Source: Nipponacmea schrenckii | Taxonomy: Eukaryota; Mollusca; Gastropoda; Lottiidae | Direction: 5' to 3' | NCBI GenBank assembly: GCA_030562195.1 | Contig: JAUJPP010000003.1 | Location: forward strand, 29,022,602 to 29,086,601 | Length of the DNA: 64,000 bases | In this document: piece by piece, positions 10,423-25,200 of the stretch | Position numbering within the stretch: position 1 is the stretch's first letter | Layout of the letters: every line of letters starts with the position of its first letter | Notes under the pieces: generated by a model | Told to the model about the DNA's origin: nothing | Databases searched by the model: none | Seen by the model: the letters and a program-made list of their open reading frames with translations, nothing else | Position numbers and translations under genes: made by a program

Positions 10423-13228
10423 TCAAACATCAGTAGCCAATCGCATTTCACTTTCTGCGTCTGATTTTTTATTGGATATTGATTTAATGGTTGATTTGAT
10501 CGAGTCTAAAATGGACGTCACGGCTTTATCATCGACAACCTTTCGTCCGGATAAGCTGGACCGACTTCCGCGTTGGACAGGGAGAGGATGAGACAGTTTA
10601 GCACCAAGCAACAGATCGTTATCACCGTTTAGTTTTTGGCGACTTCCTGTCGCGTCAGACACAGATTTATTTAAGGAAGAAATGGAATTTGTCCGTAAAG
10701 AATCGCGAGAACTCATAAAATCTTCTTTGTCTTCAAAAATTGGATCGAAACGGATATAAGTAGAGGAACGATGTTCTTTATTTTTTGCTTTATCGGATTT
10801 ATCTGATTTTGGTGATTTTGGTGATTTGGATGAACGATTTGATTCCGGTGAGGGTGAGGTTGCAGGTCGAAGTAACGACTCAATTTCAGATTTTACGTTC
10901 ATTTTCTTTTTAGAACTGTTAATAGTAGCGAATAAATTACTGGCACTTTTTAGACTGAATTTACGTTCCCCTGAATAGTCTTTTAACTGATCAATGTCAG
11001 TTATCCCCCTTCTTCTGGAATCCTTTTTGCCGTCTGGTAATGAAGAAGTGGAATTTCTAGCCAATGGATTAACTTTTCCAGGCTCACTGTCTCTCATGGC
11101 AACAGAATAGGATGTAGCACGACCCATGGCATCAAAAGGGGCAACTACTCCATTTGTTTTACGGACTGCAATACGATATGAATCAGCACGGATTACATTA
11201 GGGTCTGGTTCTGGCGTTACAGGAGTGGCTGGTGTCCGTGGTGATGATGAAGTTGACTTCACGGAACCAGTAGATTTACGTTTTAAACTTGATTGGTCAA
11301 CTTCCTTTGATTTTGACTGAGAATGATTGGTGAATTCGTTGGCATCTGTTCTCATGGCAACACGGTATGAATCTGAACGTGATGAATTCAATGAGGTATC
11401 ATGACCTTGACTTGTTGATGACGGTGGATGAGACGTACTTGGCCAGGATTCAGAATGAGGCAGATGACCTTGGGAATTATTCACAACTACTACCGGAGGA
11501 CTGATTGGATTAACGGGAGCTGACAGTTGAGACATTAGTTTTGGTTTCGAGTTCCGCCTCTCGCGTCGCAACGTCCCTGAATCAGATTTGATGCTGTTAC
11601 TATTTATATCCTTGCTGTTTAATTCCACACCAGCGGCTGCAGCGATCAGTGCAGACGACACACGATAAGTATCCGTTGGACGAGCACTGACTTTAGACAC
11701 ACTGTCCGTTTCATTCAAGGTCAAGGTTGAATTGGTTGGAGTGGAGAAAGGGCTGGACATGCTGACGTAGGTGATACTGTTGTCAATGTCCGACAGCGCC
11801 AGGGAACTGGTACTCGATAAATTGTCGTTTGAACGATGTTTTAATCCCTGACTCATGTCCATATAACCTCCACCATTTTCACACAATGATGAGATGGATA
11901 ATGAACTGGCTGAAATTTCCGACGGAGCTCGAATCGGAAAACCTTTGAGGTTACTAACTGCGTAGTGATTTGTTGGAGTTGAGGTGGATCTATTTTTTCT
12001 ATAATGAATGACCTGAGCTCGCCCGTCTGCTGATGTTGACCTTGAACTTTCATCTTGACGCCCTTTAGGGGTCACAGTAATAGTTGGTTGATATTTGATA
12101 GGTATGGTAGAAGGATTTTGATTGGTTGTTGATGCATTATCAATGAATGGAATGGTCAACTGATAACTCTCGCTATTGGTCGAATCATACGCGTTCACCA
12201 CAGGGTCAAAGTTTAATGTTTTTGTAATTTTCGACGAATCAGTGTGCTCTGATTTTAGAATACCGGATTTCTGAGATCGAGGCCATGAATTTGATTGGTC
12301 GTCTGTGTCTTCATCCCAATTTTTCTTGCTGAGATATTTTCGTGTCCGTGGTAATGTGTTTCCTGAATGATTATGAGCACATTTTGATTTCACTTTTTCC
12401 AAGTCTTCTTCAGGAATCGTGTTGAATTCCAGAATCTCTGGCGACTCTGGTTGTGATTTTGATACCTCACGTATTTCCTCTCCGCTATCTGAAGGCGACA
12501 CTGAACACCAAGAAGGATAAGCCAGCGACGTAGAAATCTGAGTTTTCATTTTTAATCTGGCATAAATTGTTTCTTGGTCCGATTCCGAGAATGACGAGTC
12601 GTGACGTTGTTTTCCAGACGTACTCAGGCTAGAATTGCTTCCTTCACTTACAGTCGGGCTGCCGTCACCAATTTCAAACGTTGATTCTGAGATCGGAACG
12701 CTGACATTGGTTATAGAACATGTCCGTCTAGGAGTAGGGGGAGGTAACTTCCCAGATACTCGTTTCAAAACTGTGCCCTTTCCTGGTCCCAGACGTTGTC
12801 CTGGTCCAGATGTTGGCCGGAAGATGACGCTATCAATGGTGTTCGAACTTCCCATTCCGAATAAATTCAAATTTTCTTTGGTTGGTGAGAGATCATCGTC
12901 TTCTGCCAGGTTACCGTTGCTATGACGAAGTCCGCTGTCGGTATGGAAGGAAGTGAAAAAGCCATCTTGATCAACGGAAAACTCTGAAAATTCGTCGTCT
13001 AATTTGGGTTGTTTTAAATCTGGCGACTGCATGTCCAGTGCTAGAATATTCTGGCGAGTCAGTCTGGATAGAGAATTCAACGTGTTGGCGTCTGATGAGG
13101 TTACATCTTCGCGGCTGGCGGCACGTAGCGCCAAACTCTTCAACCAATCATCTGTTTCCAGTTTGGTAAAGTTTTCTGATTCCGTATCAGCGTCACGAGA
13201 TATATTACCCTCCTTATTTGTAGATGTT
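10423..13228 (-). CDS. NHS: NHS-family gene, coding exon 6 (terminal, large)
   Basis: The exon encodes residues 567-1501 and the stop TGA at 10423-10425. The acceptor is TTATTTTTCAG|AACATC in phase 2, and the frame is open from there, including TDDWLKSLALRAASRED. Visible elements: FDPVVNAYD-like spaced motifs, LPPPTPRR (SH3-ligand type), GGGYMDMSQ, four related motifs (DTYRVSS, DSYRVAMR, DSYRIAVR, TSYSVAMR) between about residues 1086 and 1279, a Lys/Ser-rich repeat SPKSPKSDKSDKAK, STYIRFDPIFED near 1390, and the last three residues T-D-V. A single giant penultimate or last exon carrying most of the disordered region is also typical of vertebrate NHS genes. Base composition is clearly less AT-rich than the flanking introns. 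Confidence 0.88.
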
Positions 13229-16200
13229 CTGAAAAATAATAAAAACAGAATTGCTACAAATATGTTACAGAAATGGGTATTGGGAATCAGGCCTATATTT
13301 GGTCAGACTCTCAAAGGGGTGAGGGGGGGGGGGGTGTGTGCAGAATTTTTTAAAGGTGTCTCAACTATGTACATCATGTCATCTACATGAATTCAGGGTG
13401 GAGGGGGGAGTATTTCTTTAGGGAGTCTGGGGTTATTACTATAATTGTAGAAAACTGTGAATACTACCAATGTTCTCAAAAATCAAATGAATAATCAAGC
13501 AATAGCTCATATTGAAAAGAAAAAGAATCTTTCTCTAAAGTCTTTTATTTTAGAAACGTAACATTAATGTAAAAAATCAAAACATTTAAAATCAAGGGAA
13601 GTAACTTACCTGTTGTCAGAAAATGAAGGTGAATCTCGCCCTGAATCTCTACCCAGAGAATAGGCAGAATACGTTGATGGCATACTGGATTTACCTGATT
13701 CTACAGAATGTCTGTTACTATAGCTACTGGCACTCCAATGTCCTGGAATTAGAAATACAAGAGTTAAAATTTCTTAAAGAACCATCTTATAACAATAGAA
13801 TAAAACATACTATTATAGATATACTACATGTATATCACTTGTTAGATTCCTATCAGAGTTACAGTTTGTCTACAATTATTCTCAAAGTTATTATATTATT
13901 AATAACAGACTGGATTGATATATATTCACAATATTTACAATTTTACTTCTAAGTTTCTGAGAGTTGGAACAAGACTCTTAAGTATTTTACTTATATTCCT
14001 GCCAGAAGAGTAGGAAGTAAAACTCCATTTATTACCTTTCAACAATTTTCACTAACCTGAGGATGAATGTCGTTCTTCTTTTGGTCTACGTTTGGATATT
14101 TCCCTTAGTTTAACAGCAGTTGTCCAGTCTTTTGGTAAACTCTCCCAGGGAAAGTCATATTTCTGGGCCTGTGCTTTCGGTAATGTGTTACTCTCAAAGT
14201 AATAATAAGTTCCTGGTCCGATAGATTTCTCCGATCCACTGGCAGTACTCATAATTCCTGGAAACAAATTCAGAAATTATCAAATTTTACCAAACTGGGT
14301 TTTTTTTTCAAAACAGTTCTGGTTTCAGATTCTAGAATTTGAAATTGACTGAGATTCAAGCATCAAAACCTATTTATTTTATCAATCCTCAAGTTGGTTT
14401 TCATGAAGCATCAAAAAAACTTGTTGTGTCGTGGCTTCTATTTAATCAGAATGACTTTACAGATTGGAAAATCATGTTTTTGTAAATTGTTTTCAAGTCT
14501 GGTGTTCCAGATTATTGTGTTGCAAAAGAGTAGGATGTAAAACTCCAAAAGCCCAAAAAGGACAAAATAACAAGGTGCATAACATAATCTTTAAATGGCA
14601 TTTAGTAAAGGTGTTGGATAAAATAAACTTAGTCTTATGAAATACAATTACTAACTTTATTTACAAGACATTTCAACCAGCGTTCTCTGGTCTTTATCAA
14701 GCAATGAATATAGATTAGAGAACGCTGGTTAATAATAATAATAATAAACTCTTTATTTTACATGGGTCAGAATTAGGTCTAATACACAAGGACATGGTCC
14801 TGTCTCACATTCAGTCTATAGAGACAAACATAGACTCTTTATTTTACATGGGTCAGAATTAGGCCCAATACACAAGGACATGGTCCTGTCTAACATTCAG
14901 TCTATAGAGACAAACATAGACTCTTTATTTTACATGGGTCAGAATTAGGCCCAATACACAAGGACATGGTCCTGTCTAACATTCAGTCTATAGAGACAAA
15001 CATAGACTCTTTATTTTACATGGGTCAGAATTAGGCCCAATACACAAGGACATGGTCCTGTCTAACATTCAGTCTATAGAGACAAACATAGACTCTTTAT
15101 TTTACATGGGTCAGAATTAGGCCCAATACACAAGGACATGGTCCTGTCTAACATTCAGTCTATAGAGACAAACATAGACTCTTTATTTTACATGGGTCAG
15201 AATTAGGCCCAATACACAAGGACATGGTCCTGTCTCACATTCAGCCCATGGAAATGTCATCGCTCAAATAAAGTTAATAATTGTAATCTATAAGAATTAA
15301 ATATCATTCAACTTTTATGTGAGTATTCGTGAAGAATAACTAGTAAAAATACCTCTCATTCTACAGATACTTTCTCTTCGGAAATATTGTAATAAATGTC
15401 AGGTATATATATGAAGATTGAAATGAAATATTTTCTAGTTGATGTTTAAATCTTAACCAAAGCTCAGTTAATCAAAACAAACCAATCCGTTTCAGTTCAA
15501 GTATAATCACTGTGGTCATCTGACAGTAAGTAATTGTAATAATTGAGTCTGTAAATGCTTTAAGTGTTTGATTAATATAAAGTGTTCAGTGCTTCTGTTG
15601 GGATTAATATAACTAATATTAAAATAACACTCCACCCTTATCCCTTGGTTTAGATTGTTTAAGATGTTTTTAAATTAAACCACTAATCACAATAAGTTGG
15701 TTTAATAAAATGTGTCATAATTTGATTAGAGCTTATCCAATCAAGTCAGATCTGTCCTTAAACTAATTAATATCAACATTTATTTTCCAACATTTATTGA
15801 AACTGTGTTCATGTGTTCCTTTGTCATGCATTGAGCAATCAAATCCTGCTCTATTCAAAAAACAAACAAACAAACATATCTTATTATATGTCATATAGGA
15901 ATTGTATGTAAACTGCGTTTCAGTTATCTGCCCTTTTAGATCAAAATTAACTATTCCTCATCTCTCTAGCTTATTTTTAAAAAATGACGTCACCAGCAAA
16001 ATCTAGAGTTGATGAATGCAGCTTCAAAGCATTTTGTCGTACTTGTTATTTCTGTTCTGTTTTTATATGTAAAACTTATAGTAATAATTATTGTATTCAG
16101 TTTTATTATCTTTGTATATTCTCTGTTGAATTGATGCTGGAATTTGTCACATGAAGCTATGATATAGGCAATGTACAACAATGGCAGAATCTAAGATTTG

Positions 16201-19200
16201 TGACAAATTCAAATAATTAAAACATTGAAACAAGGGAGACAATCTCAAAAATAAGAAACAAATAATTCAATTTAAATTACCATCAGGCATACTGGCAGCG
16301 TTAGAAATATTATTGGTGCTTTGAGCTTTAGTACTGGACTCGGCTTCCGGGAGGTTAAACTCCATTGAATCCAGGTCCAACGACTTGGGTCTCGATCTAG
16401 AAATATTACTAGAAATATTCTGAGCGAGGGTTTTGATCTTGTTACCAAGGATACTGGAACGTTTGGTTGCCCGGGAGAATCTACTAGAAGTAATCGACGT
16501 CACGCTACGGCTCAAACTAATACTGCTAGCGTAACTTGTCGTCGATGACGATTCTATTCGTGGAGTTTCATTGGTTGTATATTTTGGTTTAACGGATCTT
16601 GGAAGTGATCTGGTACGACGGCAAGGTAGAAATTTCATGTATCGTGGTTCTTTGTTAAAATTCTCTTGTTCTAATGATTCTTCATATTTGGCGTCGATTT
16701 CATCGAAATATTGAGCCATAATTTCGTCTCGTTTTGGTTCATCTTCCGCATCAAGATCGTCGAAACTATAGGAACGAGGCTGAATTCGACCTTGGACTCG
16801 TTTCTCTTTTTCAAACGTATGAATTTCTTGTAGAATATGATCAGTTGCCCCAGTAACAGTACGTCTACGTTTTCTTCCCTTCTCAGACTTCAACGACTCT
16901 CGGAATGAACACATTCTATTGAAGGTGGTACCTGAGGTATCTATGACAACAGTACTAGGAGTTTTAGTTGGACTTAGTTCCCCTTCTTCTATATTTTTAT
17001 CTTGATCATCCAGGCTGAAGTTGTCTACTGCGATTGTTTTTGGTCGTTCACGAAGTTTGAGTTTCTTGTATTCTTTTTTGAAAGAAACTACAGGCATCTG
17101 GAAAATATTCAATGTTCAATTTTGAATCTATTAAAATATTCATAAATAAAAATAAATTGCTGTTTTCTTCTCCATTTTGGTTAAATGAAATCGAAAAAAT
17201 ATTTGTTTAATTTTAGAACTTGACCATTTCAATAGGAGCTTGGCACGCCCCTGTCTTTCTACAGACAGCCTGGGAAGACTCTAATGAAGGGCACATAACA
17301 GGGATAATAGGTCTTAGAATGAACATAAAATTTGAAAATTTTAAACGTAGTCAATAAGAGCTCTATTCATGAGTAAATATACCTGCTGCCATAAATAAAA
17401 TAAAAAAATAATTTTATATCCAAAAAACTAAGTTATCCATCAAGATGTATTTGATTATTGAAAAACACTTAATAAATTAATTAAGTGTTTTTCAAAAATT
17501 ACTAAGTTTTGTGAGTTTTCCAGATTTTACAAGGATTCTGTTACTTTATGACACCAGGTAAGTTCACTGATGAATATATACTCATATTGACCATTCTTGA
17601 GAACTTATATTTTAAGTTCATGCTAAAACACAGTATCACTTTAAAACTATGTTTTTCTCTACCTTTTGATTCAAATGAAAAGAAATGGAGTTTTACATCC
17701 TAGTATTTATCTCCTACGGGCTAACGAAGATGATTTGATTTTAAAATGGCACATACCTTTCTATTGATGCTGAGATCAGGTGACTTCAGTTTGGCTTCGT
17801 TATGAAAAACTGGCCACAATTTGAACAATATAGAACTATAAAGACCATCTTTACGATAGGCGTCAGCTCCTCGGAGAACTTTAGCTGGGGTGACGTCAGC
17901 CAGGGTGTACTGATCTTTAATACATTGTGGTCTGGAATCAGCAGTAAACATGTGACAATCGTAACCATGGTAAGCAGCGTGATGATCGTCAACCCGGGAA
18001 AATTTCTTTAAATCACCGACAGCTGAAATATACAAAATTAAATATTGAATAACTTAATTATTTAATCAAAAATTTTATAAAGTTGACAAGCATTGGTTTA
18101 GGATAAGGGTATCTAACTCTGAGCTAAGTGTAGAGGTCATGGATTTCAACAATAAAATACGTCAATTTGTTGAATAAGTAATTCAATTAAATATTTTGCT
18201 ATATTTAAGATTTTTTTTCTCCCCGATTTCAGATTTTTAGCCATATTGTTAACGTTTATAACGTAAATAGCATGTTTATTTTAACAACGTTTCAACAATT
18301 TACATTTCATATTCTTTTATCTGATAGTTTCTCTGTACTTAGATATACCCATCAATTTTCACTGACACTATTTTTATTTTTTCGCTATTTTTATTTTTCC
18401 ACTATTTTATTTTTTTACTTTTTTATTTTTTTAAAAGTTCAAAGCTAAGATTGAATGAATCAATAAAATATAAAAGGTGTCACGACTGGGTGAAAAAATT
18501 ACCATAATTTGACAAGTTTATTACCACTATAGATGAAGTTAGACATCGCTAGGGTTCAATCACGTGAAACACTTTATTATACAAAAACTATTATACAAAA
18601 ACTATTATACAAAAACTATTATATCAATACAAAAGTTTATGTGGGTGAAATGATGAGGGAGGGGGTAGGTGGTAGGGTAATTAGTAGGTTGAGTGTAGGG
18701 GTAGGTAGGTGGTAGGGTAGGGGAAGGGGAGAGTTGAGTGTAGGGGTAGGTGGTAGGGTAGGGGAATGGGTAGGTTGGGTGTGTGTGTGTGTATGTGTGT
18801 GTGTGGAGGTGGGTGATAGAGTAGGTAGGGTAAGAGTCTGGAGTCTATAATAGGTCTACCCTCTTCTTTAATGTGTGCTCCATATCAGACCCCACAACTC
18901 CTTTCAACTAAAACTCAAGAGTCACGAAATTGTAAAGCTTCAACAATTTCACTCTATTTTAACTCCCTAGATTTAGAATCAATTTTTAAAATATTTATTG
19001 AAATTGGTTTTTAATTATTTCTATATTTTGAATTAATCAGAACCTGTATTAAATGTTTTTGTTGTATTCAGTTTTAAAATTACGAAGCCTTATTTAATTA
19101 CGGTGCAGCAGAGCGTTATATAGTTATATTTTAGAAATTATTTTTATTTTGATAACTGTTGGTGTTCTTCCTCAAGGAAATAAGTTTTTAAATTGTGAAT

Positions 19201-22200
19201 ATTTTTATTGTTGTTTTTTGGTATATGGTAAACAATATGTCTGCAGGGTAAATAGATTTATCATTCATTGAAACATCAGAGAGAGAAACTCGACAGAAAT
19301 AGTCGAGATATTTCAACATGACTAAATTGATGAGTAAACAATATTAGGACAGTAAACCAGTTAAACTATATAATATAGAAGAGTAGGAATATTTTCACAC
19401 ATAACAATTACACACCAGCAGTCCATGTGGTTTTGGGGGGTTTATGAAGTAATAATTAACGCTAGGAAAACTAGAATAATATTGTCTTCTCCAGATATCT
19501 AGGTTTGGATAACTTAAAGAAAAAGGCCTTTGGTAGAAAATGGCCCTCATAGAAAATGGCTCTTGGTAGAAAATTGCCCATTGTACAAAATTGCCCTCAT
19601 AGAAAATGGCTTGAGACAAAATGGCTCTTGGTAGAAAATTGCCCATTGAAGAAAATTGCCCATGGTAGAAAAAGTCTCCACGGAAATAAATTTGATTTTC
19701 ATACAAATATGATTAAAATAAAGTACCGTAAAGAAAGTTATGAAAGTTTCTTTTTTAAAAACAAGACGGGGGTTATTGGGTTTTGTTGACTAAACTATAG
19801 GTGTCTATAAGTTCCCTGTTGATCCACCTCCCCCCATGATCCTGCTATTTCATTCACCCAAAAAAGCGAAATTACAGAAAATAGTTTGAGGCCTGGTCAA
19901 CAGTTTGGCATTATTTCTTTTAAGTTCTATTCATGTACTACCAAAACTTCATGTAGGTAATATAGATTTACAAGAAAATAGAATGAAAGATATACTCTGT
20001 GATTCTTTCATATTTTCACACCATTCTTATTTATCAATTACAACCAATGAAAAAATCTTATTTGTACTCATTTTGAAAAGGTCAAGACACTTGAGTGAGT
20101 TTTTCATTAAAATCTGTGACAGATCTATTCAGTGTTACCCCCCCTAGAATAATATTTCACACACGATATCAATAAAATCATGATCTTTTCAAAAAACACT
20201 ATTTGATTAATATCACTATACATCTATACCGACAATATTAATACTGTGGGTGGGTGTAGCATGCCCTCATACCCTCTAGGGATATTTAGACCCATCAAAA
20301 GCAGGAGAAAGTACAGTGTTAAATACTATTTTATTTCTATACATTGCTGATAATATAGATATACATGTTTACATCACACAATACTTCTGTTTATAAGTTC
20401 AGAAACAAAATGAAAGCCATTCTTTCTTTGAAACGGGACATGGAAAGTAAAAAGATATGCGTTTATCGATAGTTGTGTGATAAAAAGAATCTAAAACGAG
20501 TGCTTATGTAATATGAAATTTATGAAATTCGTAGCCAAGGCAACATAAGCACGAGTTTAAGATCCTCTATATAGCTGAATATCTTCATCTGACCAACTCT
20601 ACTATTACCTTGACAACATTAGGCACTTTTCTTGTATCACGAAATATCATTATTATTATTAACAACATTTATAAATCATTCCTTTCACCATGACAGTGTT
20701 CAGGAGCGCTGTATAATAGGTAAATAAGTGGGCTTACAATCCACGGTATTATATCACCTTTGATGTTTAATATTTCAAATATTAACCTCGTATCGGTCTA
20801 TATCTTATACATAAAATCTATATTAAAATAGCAAATAACTAAAATATAACATATACAGCAAATTTATTGGTTTATATGCTAGCAAATACAGCTTTATTAC
20901 CCCCCTTAAATGTTCAACTTATCCTCAACCCCCCAACTCCCACCCCCCAGGTTGAACACCCCTGTTTAATAATATAAGAATAAATAATATTTCCAATAAG
21001 GTCATGTTATTTCAGTAAACGTGGGGGTCACCACTCAATAAACAGGGTGAGATTATAATAATATTTTATCAATAGGGTTGTTATTATATTGTATTATACC
21101 ATGATTGACTTTACACCTAAAACTTGTTGTTTATTCAAGTCAACATTACCTAGTCTACCTAATTATATAATATAGAGCAATCCTTCACTTCAACTATAAA
21201 TTGTGGGTCACTATTAATCATACTAAGATGTTCGAAGCCCACTACAACACGAAGAACGTCATAATAGGTGACGTACCTCACTGAAGAAGAACCTCACTGA
21301 AGAAGAACTTCAAGGTGAAGAACGAAGAAGCTACACGTAGAATAAGATTCTACACTTTTCTTAAGAAAACATTGAAATGAAATGAGTTTTATGTTCTACT
21401 CTTCTACACGTTATGGGCTAATGAAGACGGTCAACACCGCACTGTGCAATGAGGGAAATTTTTCCAGGCTAGTGGCATTAGGCTACTCTTTTGTGAATTC
21501 CAACTGTCAAGGGATCTATATTGTGCACAAGGGACCTCAGTTTATTGTCCCATAAATAGACGACCTTTGCCGGGATTAAACCCCAGACCCCCAGGTTAGT
21601 GATCAACTGTGTAACTCACTGAGCAACCGTGGCTCTCAGATTGTTTAATTAAACTAATTAGTTTGAATATCACCAACAGTAACAAGATAGAGGGATTTCA
21701 TCTTCAATAAAAAAACAAACTCAATGGCAGAGTTGTAAAAAGGGTAATTGAAAGAGTAAGCATGTACTGCCAAACTAACGACACAGATTTCAATAACCCA
21801 TCCTACCTTCCTTATATTTATTAATCGTGGGTTAGAATCATATAAATACTCTAGGCTTGGTTACAGTCTGATGTCAAGGTTTTTAGGTAGCAACCTATCT
21901 TACCTTTCTTTGTTTTCTTGATCCTAATACAATCCATAATTATAAAAATATCATCGTAAATCCCTGGCTCACTTAATAAAAACTCAGATGATTATAAACT
22001 AGAGTTGGAATGCTGTAACTAGGACCTCGGAGGACCTCGGAGGAGCCGTCGATCAAGTTATAACACCAATAAAACTGAGATACTGATAGCCTGAAGGCAC
22101 GAATCAGTAAAATTACTGTATATATTATAATAAGGCCTGATCAGATCGCTAAAAAAACATCCACCGTTTTTTCTCTGGTCCACTTCACTCTTAATAACAA

Positions 22201-25200
22201 CTTTTATATTTTTATATTATTTTTTAAATTAAAGTGGTGACTTGTGGTTTTATTTTAATTAAATTAGACTTGACAGAGGGGGGGGGGGGTTCATTTCTTG
22301 AAAATTCTCATGATCACTTTGTAACAAGTTTGGTATATTTAAATTTAAAGTTCCAAAAACACTAATATATAATGATTCAAAAATCGTAACAATTTCCAAT
22401 AACAGGTCAGAACTCCCGTTCCAAATGGTCAAAAATGTTTAATATTGCATTACTACATTATAAATTGGTAGTTCTGAAAAATTTTTTATAAATTCTCCAA
22501 AAATAAATTTAAAGATACACTCAAATTTTGAAAAAAAATAAAAATAAAATAAAGCCAAGCCTCTTTAAAGTCAATTATTATCAAACAGCCAAAAATCAGT
22601 GACTTGTGACCTTGATATCAACCCCCCTTGATCACCTTTCCCGCTTGAGTTGTCCTTCTCTATAACATTGTTCAATATTAACTTAATATAACTTAACTTT
22701 AACAATCAGTCAGTTAGAACCATTCCACACAAACTTTCCTTAAAAACATCCTTTCATTGTACACTGCATGGCATTGCCAGTCTTTATTCACCTCATCTAA
22801 TCCCCCTCTCAGTGATGCAGGTCTGGGGGACTGACATGGAAAAAGTGTCTAGTCCTTCTGATAGGACAATAAACTGAGGCACTATGTAGTTACAGATCCC
22901 TTGACAGTTGCAAATTGCAAAAAGAATAGGTGTATGTTGCTGTTCTAGCAAAACTTCCCTCATTGCACACTGCATGGCATTACCCGTCTTCATTAACCCA
23001 TAAGGCAGGTGGGATTCTATGGAATCTGCCGAGGATTGCTAGATAGGAAACCTGCCTCATGTATAATATAACAAAAAATAAATTTTTGAATTTTAGTACA
23101 GTATTGTGACAAGATTTATACAAAATAAACCTGAGAGAGATATTGACGGCCGAGATGATCGACAACTTCCACAGTTTACATCAACGATTGTTTTCTTCAG
23201 TGTCAATATCCACTACATCAATCATATAGACTTTATTATCCAGACTGCAATTATATAGTTATTGTCATCAGTGACTTGGTAATGGAGACTAATGTGATAA
23301 GAAAGTGCATTTATTTTGAAAAAAATGACTCTGAGTCAACTTTAAAGATGTCTACAAACCAGGTGGCCTTCTGCTCTATTTAAATTGTTGTCTGCAATTC
23401 CTAAATTATTAAAAACCCGCAAAATGAGAAATTTGTATTCACATTAGTAAAACACAACTATTAAATTTTCTTTCCAATGTATGTATTTTCTAAGCGCATT
23501 ATAAACAGTGAATTGAAACAAAAGTTTACTTTTGGGTTTTTTAAGACTAAAGGGAGACAACTCTGACAATTTGATATCTCTGATTTAAGGTAGAGAATAG
23601 GAAAAACTGATGATAAAATCCTCAAAGTTAACAAGAATTATTTTCAATCTATATTTAATATTTCATATCTATAAATTAAACAGGTTAGTTTTACCCTACG
23701 GGTAGGGAAGTCTTTACCCTTACCCTAAAACTATACCTACTAGAGGTAACTGCACTCTTATTAAAATGACACAAGAAACGATCATCCCTCCCCTCCCCAC
23801 CCTCACCATGTTATCCTATTAGGGAGCCAATTTATAATTTTCTATATTTACAGCAAAACTGTGTTGGCTTAGGACTGCGATACAAAATACTAATCCAGTT
23901 AAGAGATCAACACCAACGTGGAGTAAATGTCTAGAAATACAAGACTATACTGATCTTATCATTTTCTCAAATATCTGAAATAACTGAGATATTAATACTA
24001 TACACGATTATAGAGATAATCAGCAGGATTAGAGATTAGAGTAGAGGATTAGGATTATCTCTTATTGGATTAGATTATCCTTACATATTATCCTAATCTT
24101 ATTGTTCAATAATAGTCCTGTTTCAACTTTGACCATCACCCCCTCCCCCCCCCCCTCGACACACACAGGGTGTAGGTTAACCACTCCCCACTTTGACATA
24201 ATTCTATCCTAATGTTTAATAAAGGTCAAGTGTCAATACCCTTTTTAAACATTCAAATTTTAAAATTAATTCTAAATTTCCCGTCACCTTATTGGTCAAT
24301 CAGTAAAATCGAATTTGAAATTAATCTTCTTATCCAATCAGATTATTGTATTTATTAAAGACTTGTACTGGCATTATTTTTAAACAGGACGGACGTTTTT
24401 CTTCGGTGCAATCCATTGATACATTACGATATTTTATACCCAAAATTACAACTTTATAACCTATTGGAGTATTGACAAATATTGTTTATATTCGACCAAT
24501 AACTATAGCCAACACAAACACTTCATATAGACAATCAGCCAATACAAATACACCTTACATTGACTACATAACTTAATCAACCAATCAAAACACTTGTTAT
24601 ATACTGTTTATAGACCGCCAATACAAATATAGTTCACATTGACTACATAACTTTATCAACCAATCAAAACACTTGTAATATATTGACATAACCACTACTT
24701 GACATCCAATCATAACGTATTTAACAATTATTAGTAAACAAACTGACCAATGAAAACACTTGTAACATTAACAAGTGCTGGTCAACAAGTTACAAGATTG
24801 TTAATGTAAACTTGTCCGCGCTATCGAAGAATTAAGAATGTGTATAGAAATTCTCAACTGAGATAATTCAATATTGTTTCTAGGTGAAAATTACGTGTGG
24901 TTTGATAAAAGGTCACGCATATTTCATCTATTGGATATTATTTCTCCATTGGCCGGCCTTGGCTCCCCAACTTCCCATTTTTTATATCATTGTATCATTT
25001 TAATATTGTAAGTTAGGGTGGTAGAAGAGACCCTGAACTGGGTTTGAGTCCATACTCTATTAGAACATCATGAGTATATAATATTAATAACCACTGGGGA
25101 GACAACCACAATCACTGATTCTTGACAGAAAGATTTGAATTTTGATTTCACAATAAAATATTAATGAGGCTGTAAATCAGCTTGACGTGGAGCAGTCGAA

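Larger units (their letters stand above)
14258..16280 (-). other. NHS-family intron 3
   Basis: A 2.0-kb intron, GTAATT to TTTCCAG. It holds a SINE-tail scrap near 14525, the hairpin at 14675-14730 and the 86-bp array. 15250-16280 is plain AT-rich sequence. Confidence 0.8.

Noticed and set aside
13141..13228. A separate gene starting at 13143 rather than an exon
   Set aside because: The codon there is TTG, the frame is open further upstream to a good acceptor at 13228, and the phase fits exon 5.
19395..19789. Coding frames on both strands around 19.4-19.8 kb
   Set aside because: They arise from the short AGAAAATGGCCC-type repeat; no homology recognised.
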